64,000 nucleotides of DNA from Hsuehochloa calcarea (taxonomy: Eukaryota; Streptophyta; Magnoliopsida; Poales; Poaceae), in NCBI GenBank assembly GCA_036346395.1, contig CM070613.1, positions 25,104,818-25,168,817 of the forward strand. The letters are read 5' to 3'. Made by a program: the position numbers and the translations under genes. A model generated the notes under the pieces. It was not told where the DNA came from. It did not search any database and saw only the letters and a program-made list of their open reading frames with translations. Positions 21,870 to 33,762 of the stretch are shown here, one piece after another; the first letter of the stretch is position 1, and every line of letters begins with the position of its first letter.

Positions 21870-22329
21870 TGTCAAGAGCCTGCACACCTAGCTCAGGGGG
21901 CCCTTGACTTCGCAGGTTATAGCTGGATGTAGGAGATGGTGGCGCCAGAGTGTGCCTGGCGCCTGGCAGCAGGGGGGATGAGATTAGAGATAGCAGGAGA
22001 TGAGAGGTTAGAGATAATCACTTTTCTTCCTTCATAACAGAGTTGATGGGATACATATATAGGAGGCCAGCTCCTTGGTTCTAATCCTAGTCTTAAATTA
22101 GGCGGCTAATAAAAGACTAATCCTTCCTCTTCTTCTTGAGCCACGCGAGATTTAAACTCCAGTAGTCTGGCCTCTTTAAGAGCTGCTGGCCATGCATCTT
22201 CTTGCCTTGAGCCACGCGCAGATTTAAACTCCAATTGTCTGGCCTCTTTAAGAGCTCTTTGCCACGCATCTTTGCTTTGCTGTGCCTCGTGCTCGAGGTC
22301 GGCGACTGTAGTGTTTCCCCCACATGACA
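21870..22329 (-). repeat. 5' LTR of the gypsy element
   Basis: 460 bp, same ends as the 3' LTR, with several 1-3-base deletions relative to it in the GATTTAAACTCCA repeat part. Confidence 0.9.
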
Positions 22330-23043
22330 TATACATGCAGAGAATTCGTATCCATCGTATTGCTAGCATCAAAATGTTTACGGATAGGTACTGTCTTTTT
22401 TTTTTCTCACAAGGAGAATGCAATGCAGCTACTTTTCCATCAGTTCAGCCTAGAGTTAGTAGTTCCAGGACAATGGCCATTGCCACTACTACTGAAAAAG
22501 GTGGGAGTGTGTTGCCATTATGACTCTAATTTAGTATCATTGATGGATCGATTGACAAATAATGACCGTACCTTCGGCTATCTTATAGCAAAAATGAGAT
22601 AACAGTACTGTACTTTATGCTGGTACAAAAATAAGACCAGATACTTAGATGGAGTACTTAGGCCTTATGATTGATTGACATATACATATGCGATCAGGCC
22701 GTGCACTTGAGGGTTGCATTAAATTTCCTACAAAAATAAGCTATCCATATTGCTCAAATATCCAGTGAAAATGGAAGTTTTCGAAATTCAAAAAAGAAAT
22801 AAAAACCTAATGATGGGGGCGATATGTTCTATACCTCTGCAATAGTCGAATATTAATCTCAACCAAACTGGCAAGTTAAGAAAAGGACAAGTACTTAGTA
22901 AACAGTGTTAAGCACTATTCATGCAAAAAAAGTTGTCTTTTTTATATATTACCACTGCAATTGAGTTTAACCTTCAAGTTTTGCAAAAAAAAAAAAATAT
23001 CCTCCTCAACATTTTGCAATTGGTTTTCATGGGGTTTCAATAC
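22330..23043. repeat. Unit sequence between the gypsy and SIRE-like insertions
   Basis: Equivalent to 2,473-3,183 of copy 1 and repeated again at 31,884-32,589. No gene. The left five bases are the gypsy target duplication. The last five (AATAC, 23,039-23,043) precede the SIRE-like LTR. Confidence 0.85.
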
Positions 23044-24827
23044 TGTTGGACCGTAAAGGCGACTAGAGGGGGGGGGGGGTGAATAGGAGCACGCTCACTT
23101 TTTCACAAATTATGAACTCAATACAATTTCACTCCAGTAGCTATTAGAAAGCTATGAAGATCAATATACGATCTGTGGAAGACTAGTATTGAATCCAATT
23201 AAAACCCTAAGCAATGCGACAATAATCGACAAGAATCAAAGCAACACAAATCTTGGCGGTCGACCTCATCTTGAACCGGTCGGACCGATTGCGGGCGGTC
23301 GGACCATTGTTATCTTGGCGGTCGGACCGCTCAAATCGGTCGGACCGGTGGTGAACAAGCGATCGGACCGGCGATCTGAACCGATCTGAAGCGATAAAAT
23401 CGGCCGATGACGAATATGCAATTAGGTCTAACTTTTGATTCTCAACTCCAAACTTCACGAAACTTTGCACACACCTTCTCTATGCTATTGAGGACCTATT
23501 CCAATCGAATATTATGATAATTCTTGGAGCGATCTTGAGCAATTGTCAATTGATTAACGAAGGTCTAAAACAGGGCAGAACGAAAACTTGATCCTAAAGC
23601 TTGTTCGTGAGAGATTGATGATCAAGATGATGCTAGATAGATTCACACATATCACGCAAGCTAATTCATGTGAAAGACTCAATCACAAACTCGCGGATCA
23701 AAGAAAGCCCTAAAAACACGAAATTGAAAGCAAGAACGAAAAGAGACTTATCTCAAGCAAACCTTGCATAGATTGATTTCGTGATTGATCTTTGAATTAC
23801 ATCCACACCATCATGGATCGATAGACAATCAAAGATCACGAAATTCACCACAAACCATCAAGAGCCCTAGCCTCCACCTCAACTCCCTAAAGACAATTAG
23901 GGTTTTGAAACATAAAAGGCGAGAGAGAAGAGCTAAATGGTGCGACCACCACCTCCCCTATTTATAGTGGAGGCCTAGACTCCTAGGGTTTGACTCCATT
24001 GGGCTCTGTTAAGGCCCACTAACAAGCGGGTCACACACGCACGCTTCGCAAAGCGCCGTCTTTAACCTTTGACCTAAACCGCTTCACCATGCGCCATGGA
24101 TTCGCCAATAGGTCACCCTTGTCCATCTTGTGTCACGCTTGAGTCGTTGACCTCACCCGACATCGTCGATCGTTACGGACCTCAACTCTCCAAGTCTAGT
24201 CCCGATCCTCCTCGTCGTTGACCGTCGTTGACCACCAAGCAACTGCACAACCACGGACAAGCAAACACGATTCGGGAACAAGTTCTTCACAACTTGACCC
24301 ATGTTAGTCAAAACATGCATCATGCAAACTATATACCACGATACCAATGACTTTGACCTAACCAATCAACATCGCCACGAAGTTGGCCGACGTTCAAGTT
24401 AAAACCGGTCTGACCGCTCGGGTGGCGGTCGGACCGCCTTTGGCGGTCGGACCGCTCCTCGTGAGCGGCCGGACCGCCTGGGACTTAGCCAAATTCAAGC
24501 CCTCAAATTCAAAACCTTCGAAACTTTAAACCAATAGAACTTTTTCTTGGAGACTCCAAAATCATGAGACCAAGTGCATTGGGATCCTCACTTGCCTACA
24601 ACACCTATTTTTGGCCCACTCGTTTTGACCACTTTGGTCACCGCCGTCCGATCCGCCCCACATGGCGGTCCGACCGATTTGGGACCGGTCGGACATGTAA
24701 GGACGGTCGAACCGCCCGTCGATAAGCACAGTAACTTTGTCGAAAACACGTGAAGCGACAAACCGTAAACGCTATTGCCAATTGTCACATCATCCTAAGA
24801 TCCGAACATATCCCCATGAAATCCACA
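23044..24827 (-). repeat. 3' LTR of the SIRE-like copia
   Basis: Defined by TG at 23,044 and CCACA at 24,823-24,827 next to the polypurine complement. It contains many CGGTCGGACCG-type palindromic words (23,268-23,380 and 24,405-24,720). Two other truncated copies are at 29,585-30,300 and 32,590-33,762. Confidence 0.8.
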
Positions 24828-26830
24828 ATCTCCCCCTTGATGAACACATTGGCAATTATCCAGAAAATGTAAGTAAGAGGTTTGAAAACGAGTTTACTCG
24901 CAGTTTTCGCACAAAGGCACAACTTGGTCCATAAGCAAGAAAAAGCAATGAAAATGACCAAGCTGGCATCAGAATAGTATAGGCATGTGAGACAAGGCAA
25001 AAGTAAGCATAAAAACTTTGATTTCCAAAAAATGGTCAAAATTCTCACATGAGGTCCATATGAAAGAACAATTGTTCAATTGACCTATGATCATTGTGAG
25101 GATAAAAGAATGCAATTCAGGTTCAGAATATTCAATAAAACAATAAGAATGCAACTCAAGAACTCCCCCTCACTATGATCCTCGATTTTCAAAAACTTTC
25201 AACTTTTCAGTTACTCCCCCTTTGTAAAAATATATATATATATATATCTCAAAATTTCTCCCCTTTGTTTAATCTTCTCCCCCAACAAAGAAATATCTTC
25301 TCATTAACACATCTTCTCCAAATAAAAATAGCAAAGAAATATAACACATCTTCTCCCAAAGAAATATCTTCTCATTAATTAACACATCTTCTCCCCCTTT
25401 GACAATGGATTCATCAAGGAATCACGTCTTCCTCTCATCCAGAGATAACCAATAGATGATAAAGAAAGAAGCAGAAATAAACGAAGTATAAACAGGAGTA
25501 TGCATGAAGTGCAATGGAGTGGCTTCATTTTTGTATTTTTTAATTTTTGATTACAAGAAGCTTTGGAGATTACCCAAAAGAACAATCTAGTATCTCTAAT
25601 ATTACACAAACGACATATCAAGCTGGATAGCTAGCAAGATCATGGTAAGACATATATATCAAAGCTAAGCACAAAGGCTCAAAAGTAAAGCGATAGATTT
25701 GATCAATTTAAGCAACGCTTCAAATTCAGCAAGTTCATCAACAGGGATCCTAAAGTGAAATTGGCCATGTCAAAATGTCAAAGTGAGATCAAAAATCTAA
25801 CAAAGGCCACATTAAGAGTCAATCAAGTCCCGTATTGAATCATTTTGCTCAATATTTTGTAAACGCCCATTTGTCAACATTTTTCTCATTTGCATTGAAT
25901 ATTGAAGTTGACTAATGATCTAACTTAGTGATAAGATCTGGACTAGGAGCCATCCACAAACTCATCCTAAGCTTCACCAAAAGTTGATTAAAGGTATATC
26001 TTAGTAAAGAAGATCACGGACTAGGAGCCATCCACAAACTCTTTCTAAGCTTCTACCGGCGACAAATCTTGAGGTTCATGTCATTTCGACAAACAGTCCC
26101 CATGAGATCGTCTGGTTCATCAAACTATCTCCAAGTTCATGTCATTTGACAAGCAGTCTCGTAAGAATAGTTTGGCACAATTTAAGCATAAGACAATCTT
26201 AATTTCATTTTTCACATGAGCAGTTTTAGAATCTCAAGAACACAAAAGCTCAAGTAATGGTCAATTTTAGATCAAAGAGCTAACAAAGCAATTCTGACAG
26301 GGCCAATGTCACAAGAGGAGCACTAATTGCGCAACTCGCTAAAACATCCACAAATTGCAATTTCTTAATTCGAGTTTTTTAAAAGGTTCTAGCTCATATA
26401 GCAAAGACTTAGCTGCACATGTAAAAGCATGATAATTCTAGCAAGTCAAAGAACTAGACATTACATTGAGCAAGAATTGAAATACAAAAGCTCCAAATGG
26501 TAATAGGCAAAGCTCCATCAATTTTAAAAGATAAGCAGAAAAACTTATATTATAATGCATCTTTGTGGATTTTTCATACCACTTGTTGTAACCACTTGTT
26601 GTTACCACTTGTTGTTATACCACTTGTTGGATTTTTCATATGAATGCAATATGACACAATGAGATGCAATTAAAAAGCCTAAAAACCTAAAAAGTTCAAA
26701 AAGATCACTAAGTCCAGAAAAAGAACAATAAAAGATCAAAAGAACAAGGAAAGATCAGAAAAGACCGAACTCCCCCTCAAACCAACCCATAAGGATAAAT
26801 AACCCCTAACTTGCTTCTCAAGGTGGCAAA
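24828..26830. other. Noncoding spacer of the SIRE-like copia
   Basis: AT-rich, with CTCCCC/TTCTCCC tracts, an (AT)n run at about 25,229-25,247, a repeated ACTAGGAGCCATCCACAAACTC sentence-like duplication (near 25,942 and 26,010), and ACCACTTGTTG repeats near 26,578-26,630. No plausible gene on either strand. Confidence 0.6.
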
Positions 26831-26831
26831 C

Positions 26832-27220
26832 CTAGTTGGGTCTAAATATTTGGTGAGGATAAAAACAAAAGACAAAAGAAGTGCCTAGTGGGTGACAAGC
26901 GCCTGAGGTACTCTTCCTATCTAGCCGACGACCGCACAATCGAAATAAGAAAAACCCCGAATGGACGGGGATAAAGAACAGGAATATCAAATGCCATACA
27001 AAGAGAGTAGAGTGTAAGTACCTGAATAAGAGCTTAACGGCCTGGCGATGGGAAGTTCTCGGAGATGCTTGAAACCCGTCGACCGCATGAAGGAGGTGAA
27101 CCATCTTGAGTCTCCGGTCATATGACGTGAACAGCCGGAGTCAACAAAACACGTGCTCTTCCTCTTTCCGCGGCAATCCTGAAAAATCAAGGCACGAAGA
27201 GCGATGTGTCTCGATCTCAA
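26832..27220 (-). pseudogene. Protease-RNase H remnant of the SIRE-like copia
   Basis: On the minus strand the protease active site appears as CFVDSGCSRHMTGDSRWFTS (about 27,165-27,106). Immediately afterwards, in a shifted frame, come the RNase H motifs GFQASPRTSHRQAV and RLDRKSTSGAC. Everything normally between them (the rest of protease, integrase and reverse transcriptase) is missing, so one large internal deletion joined the two ends. The flanking frames are open for only 60-90 codons. Confidence 0.75.
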
Positions 27221-27598
27221 GGTTAGTTAAACAAGACTTGGAAACCCGATCTTGAGACACACGTCTGCGAGTAGTATGCAAAGCGAAGTGTTATCCTTGA
27301 TTTCATCTAAAATTACTTATGAGCAATGTTTAAGTTAACATGGGAATTAAATCGTCACAGGCGGTCGACCGGCGTTGTCTTTGGCGGTCGGACCGGCGAC
27401 CAAAGCGGTCGAGACGGTGAGCACCGGTGGTCGACCGTGATCTGAAGAACATGAGAATTAGGATATGTAGAAACATAATGATTAGCATGTGAGAAAAATC
27501 CTAATCCAGGTTTATTCCTTTCAGTGTTACCATGTCTCATAAAAGCTCTAGGTTGCTGAATGAAATTCTATCAAGATTTTTCCTATCATTTTTCAACC

Positions 27599-29550
27599 TC
27601 ATGTGAATTCAATCAAATGCCCACTTTTCTTGCAATAAGTGCAATGGTACTTGGTACCACTAGAAGAAGCACCATTTGAATTAATACAAGGTTGGGCAAA
27701 ACACTGCAGATTTAAAAGATGTTTTTGCGGTTGGGTTTTGAATTCAATTAAACCTTTTTCCAAGACTTGAATGACTTTTGGGTTTGAATTGTCTTGAAAA
27801 GAATTGAATCCTAAACCTTGCTTCTTATAAGGAGTTTTAGACTTGTCAAGAATCATGTTTAATTGTTTCTTACCTTTAGAAAATTTCTCTAATGTATCAT
27901 GAAGGTAAGCATTTTCTTTTCTCAAGTTAACACAAGCATCACAAGTTTTATCCATTGATTTCTCCTTATACAAAGCAATTTCAAGCTTAAGAGCGGAACA
28001 TGAAGCACAAGTAGTATTTTCAATATTGTCCTTAAGCTTAGCATATTTGACTCTAGCGACTTCTAAGATATCTTTGACTTCACGTTCTTTTTCTAAGCAT
28101 GAAGTGCAAGGGCTAGAATCAATCACATCAGAAGCAATCAACTTGCTAGACTCTAAGCATTTTTCAAAAGGAGCAGATTTAATTTCAATTAGCTCGGTTC
28201 TAGCATTTTCAAGTTGTTGTAAAGCAATATTATGAGCAGATTGTAAATTGGTAATTTAAATGCATAGCATGACAAGATAAACATTCATCGAGTTCAAGAG
28301 TCTTAACATTTGCAAGTTCTAGTTTGAGTTTACCAATTTTTGACTCTAGTTTCTTATTTTTAGTCATGACAAATTCTAGCGCTTCATCTTGACTAAGCAC
28401 TTGCTCAACTATAGAATCATATTTAGCGAAAGCTCATCATAAGAAAAGATACCTCATCATTATCAATGTCGTCGATGTCGACCATGAAGCACATGCCGTG
28501 AAGTCCTTGGCCTTCCCTTTCTTATCCTCTTCGCTCCGAGTCCACATCGCTAACGGATTGCTCTCCAAAAGCGGCAAGGACCCGGTGGCGGCCTTTATGA
28601 GCTTGACGAAGATCATACTCGAGTTGTTCTCATGAGGCTTCTTCCAAGTGTCTTCTCCTCCTGTGCTTACCCTTACCTTTTAGCTTGGGGCAATTGGCGG
28701 ATGTGGTAAAGCTCTCCACACTCATAGCAAATAACAGGACCACCTCTCTTTTATTTCTCACATTGTTGTAAGCAGTGTGAATTTTTAGCTAAAAGGGCTA
28801 ACTCAACCTCGGGGATATTCTCAAGCTCCTCTTCATGAATAGCGGATAAACAAGCAAATGAAAATCGTAAGAAGATTCAAAAGAGTCATCAAAAGCCTTT
28901 TTGAGAGGATCGCTACCAAAGCTAAATTATTTTTCTTGGGATGATCAACTCTTTTAATTTCATGAGTCTTTAGTTTACTATAAAGCAATTCTAAAGTAAG
29001 ACTTGAAAGATCAACATTCTCTTCTATAGCAGTAGCCTTCATCTCCCACTCCTTGGTGTTGATTGCAGCCAAAAGGTGGGTGGCATTTTCATTGAGAATA
29101 TTCAATATCAACGACTTTCATTTGATTAATCACTTTATTAAAGCGATTGAAAATGTCATCGATGCTCTCTCGGGGCGCATCTCGAATTTGTTATAATCAC
29201 GCTTATAGATTGTTTGGCGCACTTTCTTAATTTGGGACGAACCCTCATGATATGTTTCGAGAGTGTTCCAAATCTCGTGTGCAGTCGTAAAATTGCAAAT
29301 CCTATCATATTCTTGTCTACCAAGCGCACCATATAAAAGATTCTTGGCCTTGTTGTTGTTAGCCAAAAGAACCACGAGCGGGAGTTTCAACCTCGGGAAT
29401 AATGGCGGGGATCGAACAACGTCCCATATAGCTTGTCCTCGCTCTCAAGGAATACTGCATACGATTCTTCTAATATGCATAGTCTTGTCCATTGAACATA
29501 TGCGATTTTGTAGAGAATCTATCCATCGCCAAAGTTCGATGACCTGTTAA
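27599..29550 (-). pseudogene. Gag of the SIRE-like copia, broken
   Basis: Minus-strand frames at 29,130-29,390 (UBN2-type core: HEIWNTLETYHEGSSQIKK), 28,833-29,111 and 27,599-28,141. The last encodes a Cys/Lys-rich coiled segment (CTSCLEKEREVKDILEVARV) and a zinc-knuckle start HCTYCKKSGHL. This gag with a long Lys/Glu-rich region and a TYCGKxGH knuckle is characteristic of the SIRE/Maximus lineage. Stops and frameshifts separate the pieces. Confidence 0.75.
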
Positions 29551-29584
29551 GATCAAGATTGAACTAACAGGGCTCGATACCACT

Positions 29585-30300
29585 TGTTGGACCGTAAAGC
29601 GACTAGAGGGGGTGAATAGGAGCACGCTCACTTTTCACAAATTATGAACTCAATACAATTTCACTCCGGTAGCTATTAGAAAGCTATGAAGATCAATATA
29701 CGATCTGTGGAAGACTAGTATTGAATCCAATTAAAACCCCTAAGCAATGCGACAATAATCGACAAGAATCAAAGCAACACAAATCTTGGCGGTCGACCTC
29801 AGATTGAACCGGTCGGATCGATTGCGGGCGGTCGGACATTGTTATCTTGGCGGTCGGACCGCTCAAATCGGTCGGACCGGGGACGGCAGCGATCGGACCG
29901 TGATCTGAACCGATCTCAAACAGTAAAATCACCGATGGCGAAGATGCAATTAGGTCTAACTTTTGATTCTCAACTCCAAACTTCACGAAACTTTGCACAC
30001 ACCTTCTCTATGCTATTGAGGACCTATTCCAATCGAATATTATGATAATTCTTGGAACGATCTTGAGCAATTGTCAATTGATTAACAGAAGGTCTAAAAC
30101 CGGGCAAGAACGAAAACTTGATTCTAAAGCTTGTTCGTGAGAGATTGATGATCAAGATGATGCTAGATAGATTCACACATATCACAGCAAGCTAATTCAC
30201 GTGAAAGACTCAATCACAAACTCGCGGATCAAAGAAAGCCCTAAAAACACGAAATTGAAAGCAAGAACGAAAAGAGACTTATCTCAAGCAAACCTTGCAT
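29585..30300 (-). repeat. 5' LTR fragment of the SIRE-like copia (716 bp)
   Basis: Matches 23,044-23,770 and stops in the word CTTGCAT, where the gypsy copy begins. The four bases GCAT (30,297-30,300) occur in both partners at the join. Confidence 0.85.
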
Positions 30301-31883
30301 CGTGTCGTTGGTGCGGACGCCCGCGATGGCGAGGAGTGAGATCGTGGGGTCCTCCAAGTTGACCAGGGGCGCGGTGTCCTCAGGATCGTCCTCCTCTGTG
30401 AGATCCAAGAAAAACAAACGTTGACAGACACGATTGTGCCCGCGAGAGAATTTCTCGTTACAATTAAAACAGAGGCCTTGGCGGCGGCGGTCGTCCATCT
30501 CTGTTGGTGTAAGCCGCCGCACCTGGCGGCCTTCGAAGGACGCCGCTGGCGCCGGCCGGACGGCCGGAGGAGGCGCAGAAGGGCAGTGTTGGGCGGCCCG
30601 CCCGGCGATCCACGACCTGCGGCGGCGCTGCGCTCGCGCTGGACGGCGGCGCGATCGCACTTTGCTCGCGGAGCTCCAGCTTCCTCGCCAAGCTCATGGC
30701 CACGATGAGAGTTTGTGGATTTTGCATCTCCACATCGTGGCTGAGCGGCGGCTGCAGGCCGGCGGTGAACGCTTGAACGCGCTGCGCCTCTTCCAGCGGC
30801 CCGACGCGAGGAGCGAGCCTCGAACCGGTCCTGGTACTCCGCCACCGATCCGGTCCTCTTGCACGCCATCAGTTCGCCCATGGGATTGGAACGAAGCGGA
30901 GGGCCGAAGCGGAGGTTGAGGAGCTCGGTGAAGCGCCGCCATGATGGAGTGCCTTCGGAGGTCTGGATCTGGATGTACCACATTTGGGCGCTGCCCTCAA
31001 GATTGTAGGAGGCCATCCATACCGCTCTTGGCCGCGATCGCGTTCTTTGAGCGAAATAGGACTCACAGCGATTGATGAAGGCCAACGGGTCGGATTTCCC
31101 GTCGAATTTGGGGAAATCCAGCCTCTGGAACCTAGGTGGTCGATCGCCGTGGTGATCGCCGGCTTGGACCTCGCGCTCGAGTGGGGCGGCGATGGTGGTG
31201 AGAGGTCTGCAGCAGTGACGATTCTTCTTTGCATGGCCTCCATGTTCCTGTTCATGGCGGTGATCATTTTGGCTAGGTCGGCTATGGTGGGTTCTGCCAT
31301 GGTTGGGGCAGATGAAGCGGTGGAGCGGGTGGGTGATGAGGGGGCAGATGGTGGGTGGGTTGCAGCGGAAGAAGACCGGAGGTGAGCGGAGGATCGCCGG
31401 ATTCCTGATACCAGGTTGTCAAGAGCCTGCACACCTAGCTCAGGGGGCCCTTGACTTCGCAGGTTATAGCTGGATGTAGGAGATGGTGGCGCCAGTGTGC
31501 TGGCGCTGGCGGCAAACAGGGGATGAGATTAGAGATAGCAGGAGATGAGAGGTTAGAGATAATCACTTTTCTTCCTTCATAACAGAGTTGATGGGATACA
31601 TATATAGGAGGCCAGCTCCTTGGTTCTAATCCTAGTCTTAAATTAGGCGGCTAATAAAAGACTAATCCTTCCCTCTTCTTCTTGAGCCACGCGCAGGATT
31701 TAAACTCCAGCCGTCCTGGCCTCTTTAAGAGCCTGCTGGCCATGCATGCTGCTGCCTTGAGCCACGCGCAGGATTTAAACTCAGTATGTCTGGCGTCTTT
31801 AAGAGCTCTTGCACCACGCATCTTCTTTGCGCTTTGTACCTCATGCTCGAGGTCGGCGGCTGTAGTATTTCCCCCACATGACA
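30297..31883 (-). mobile_element. Gypsy chromovirus fragment: gag plus complete 5' LTR (duplicate of 20,768-22,329)
   Basis: The LTR at 31,417-31,883 (467 bp) is preceded by the same primer-site complement. It is followed by TATAC and unit sequence, exactly as at 22,330. Because the flank matches too, this is a copy made by DNA duplication, not a second insertion. The gag frame is again broken, but the zinc knuckle here reads CFNCNEKFSRGHNRVC without the small deletions seen near 20,900 in the other copy. The fragment ends at 30,297 in mid-gag. Confidence 0.88.
31417..31883 (-). repeat. Gypsy 5' LTR, duplicated copy
   Basis: 467 bp. By eye it differs from 21,870-22,329 by scattered substitutions and 1-4-base indels, for example in GGCGCCAG and in the two TTTAAACTC repeats. 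Confidence 0.88.
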
Positions 31884-32589
31884 TATACATGCAGAGAATT
31901 CGTATCCATCGTATTGCTAGCATCAAAATGTTTACAGATAGGTACTGTCTTTTTTTTTTCTCACAAGGAGAATGCAATGCAGCTACTTTTCCATCAGTTC
32001 AGCCTAGAGTTAGTAGTTCCAGGACAATGGCCATTGCCACTACTACTGAAAAAGGTGGGAGTGTGTTGCCATTATGACTCTAATTTAGTACCATTGATGG
32101 ATCGATTGACAAATAATGACCGTACCTTCGGCTATCTTATAGCAAAAATGAGATAACAGTACTGTACTTTATGCTGGTACAAAAATAAGACCAGATACTT
32201 AGATGGAGTACTTAGGCCTATGATTGATTGACATATACATATGCGATCAGGCCGTGCACTTGAGGGTTGCATTAAATTTCCTACAAAAATAAGCTATCCA
32301 TATTGCTCAAATATCCAGTGAAAATGGAAGTTTTCGAAATTCAAAAAAGAAATAAAAACCTAATGATGGGGGCGATATGTTCTATACCTCTGCAATAGTC
32401 GAATATTAATCTCAACCAGCAAGTTAAGAAAAGGACAAGTACTTAGTGAACAGTGTTAAGCACTATTCATGCAAAAAAAAGTTGTCTTTTTTATATATTA
32501 CCACTGCAATTGAGTTTAACCTTCAAGTTTTGCAAAAAAAAAATGTCCTCCTCAACATTTTGCAATTGGTTTTCATGGGGTTTCAATAC
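31884..32589. repeat. Third copy of the unit spacer
   Basis: Repeats 22,330-23,043 and ends in the same AATAC before the SIRE-like LTR. No gene. Confidence 0.85.
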
Positions 32590-33762
32590 TGTTGGACCGT
32601 AGAGGCGACTAGAGGGGGGGTGTGAATAGGAGCACGCTCACTTTTTCACAAATTATGAACTCAATACAATTTCACTCCAGTAGCTATTAGAAAGCTATGA
32701 AGATCAATATACCAAGACTGATGGAAGACTAGTATTGAATCCAATTAAAACCCTAAGCAATGCGACAATAATCGCAAGAATCAAAGCAACACAAATCTTC
32801 GGCGGTCGACCTCATCTTGAACCGGTCGGATGATTGCGGGCGGTCGGACATTGTTATATCGGCGGTCGGACCGCTCAAATCGGTCGGACCGGTGGTGACA
32901 ATGATCGGACGGCGATCTGAACCGATCTGAAACAAGAAATCGGCCAGATGACGAAGATGCAATTAGGTCTAACTTTTGATTCTCAACTCCAAACTTCACG
33001 AAACTTTGCACACACCTTCTCTATGCTATTGAGGACCTATTCCAATCGAATATTATGATAATTCTTGGAGCGATCTTGAGCAATTGTCAATTGATTAACG
33101 AAGGTCTAAAACCGCAAGAACGAAAACTTGATCCTAAAGCTTGTTCGTGAGAGATTGATGATCAAGATGATGCTAGATAGATTCACACATATCACAGCAA
33201 GCTAATTCATGTGAAAGACTCAATCACAAACTCGCGGATCAAAGAAAGCCCTAAAAACACGAAATTGAAAGCAAGAACGAAAAGAGACTTATCTCAAGCA
33301 AACCTTGCATAGATTGATTTCGTGATTGATGCTGGATTACATTCACACCATCATGGATCAGTAGACAATCAAAGATCACGAAATTCACCACAAACCATCA
33401 AGAGCCCTAGCCTCCACCTCAACTCCCCTAAAGACAATTAGGGTTTTGAAACATAAAAAGGCGAGAGAGAGAAGAGCTAAATGGTGCAGCCACCACCTCC
33501 CCCTATTTATAGTGGAGGCCTAGACTCCTAGGGTTTGACTCCATTGGGCTCCCGTTAAGGCCCACTAACAAACGGGTCACACACGCAGCTTCGCAAAGCG
33601 CCGTCTTTAACCTTTGACCTAAACCGCTTCACCATGCGCCATGAATTCGCCAATAGGTCACCCTTGTCCATCTTGTGTCACGCTTGAGTCGTTGACCTCA
33701 CCCGGCATCGTCGATCGTTCTGGACCTCAACTCTCCAAGTCTAGTCCCGATCCTCCTCGCCG
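32590..33762 (-). repeat. SIRE-like LTR fragment, duplicated copy
   Basis: Matches 23,044 to about 24,215 and then changes, within CTCCTCG, to unit sequence CGCTTCGGGGGTGATTGATT that corresponds to about 4,102 of copy 1. The rest of the LTR, the element interior and the unit part 3,184-4,100 are missing at this join. Confidence 0.85.

Larger units (their letters stand above)
17117..22329 (-). mobile_element. Ty3/gypsy chromovirus, complete structure, minus strand
   Basis: LTRs are 17,117-17,582 (466 bp, 3' LTR) and 21,870-22,329 (460 bp, 5' LTR), with TGTCAAGAGC...CACATGACA ends. The target duplication is TATAC (17,112-17,116 and 22,330-22,334). On the minus strand the primer site TGGTATCAGG (complement 21,858-21,867) adjoins the 5' LTR, and a polypurine tract (GAGGGGGGGAGAGA) adjoins the 3' LTR. 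Order on the minus strand is gag, protease, reverse transcriptase, RNase H, integrase, chromodomain, which is the gypsy order. Absent from copy 1 of the duplication, so inserted later. Confidence 0.92.
23044..30300 (-). mobile_element. SIRE/Maximus-type copia, minus strand, internally deleted and 5'-truncated
   Basis: The left LTR (3' LTR) is 23,044-24,827, about 1.78 kb, beginning TGTTGGACCG and followed by the complement of a polypurine tract (CTCCCCCTTG). The right LTR (5' LTR) begins at 29,585, directly after the complement of a primer site (TGGTATCGAGCCCTG). It is cut at about 30,300, where gypsy gag sequence starts. Internal coding remains are gag, a protease start and RNase H only. The interval 24,828-26,830 is AT-rich, noncoding, with CT-rich tracts, as in the long 3' spacer of this lineage. 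Lineage assignment rests on the gag and RNase H motifs. Confidence 0.85.

Noticed and set aside
25229..25247. AT run as a possible origin or matrix attachment site
   Set aside because: A simple microsatellite in a transposon spacer; nothing else supports a replication or attachment function.
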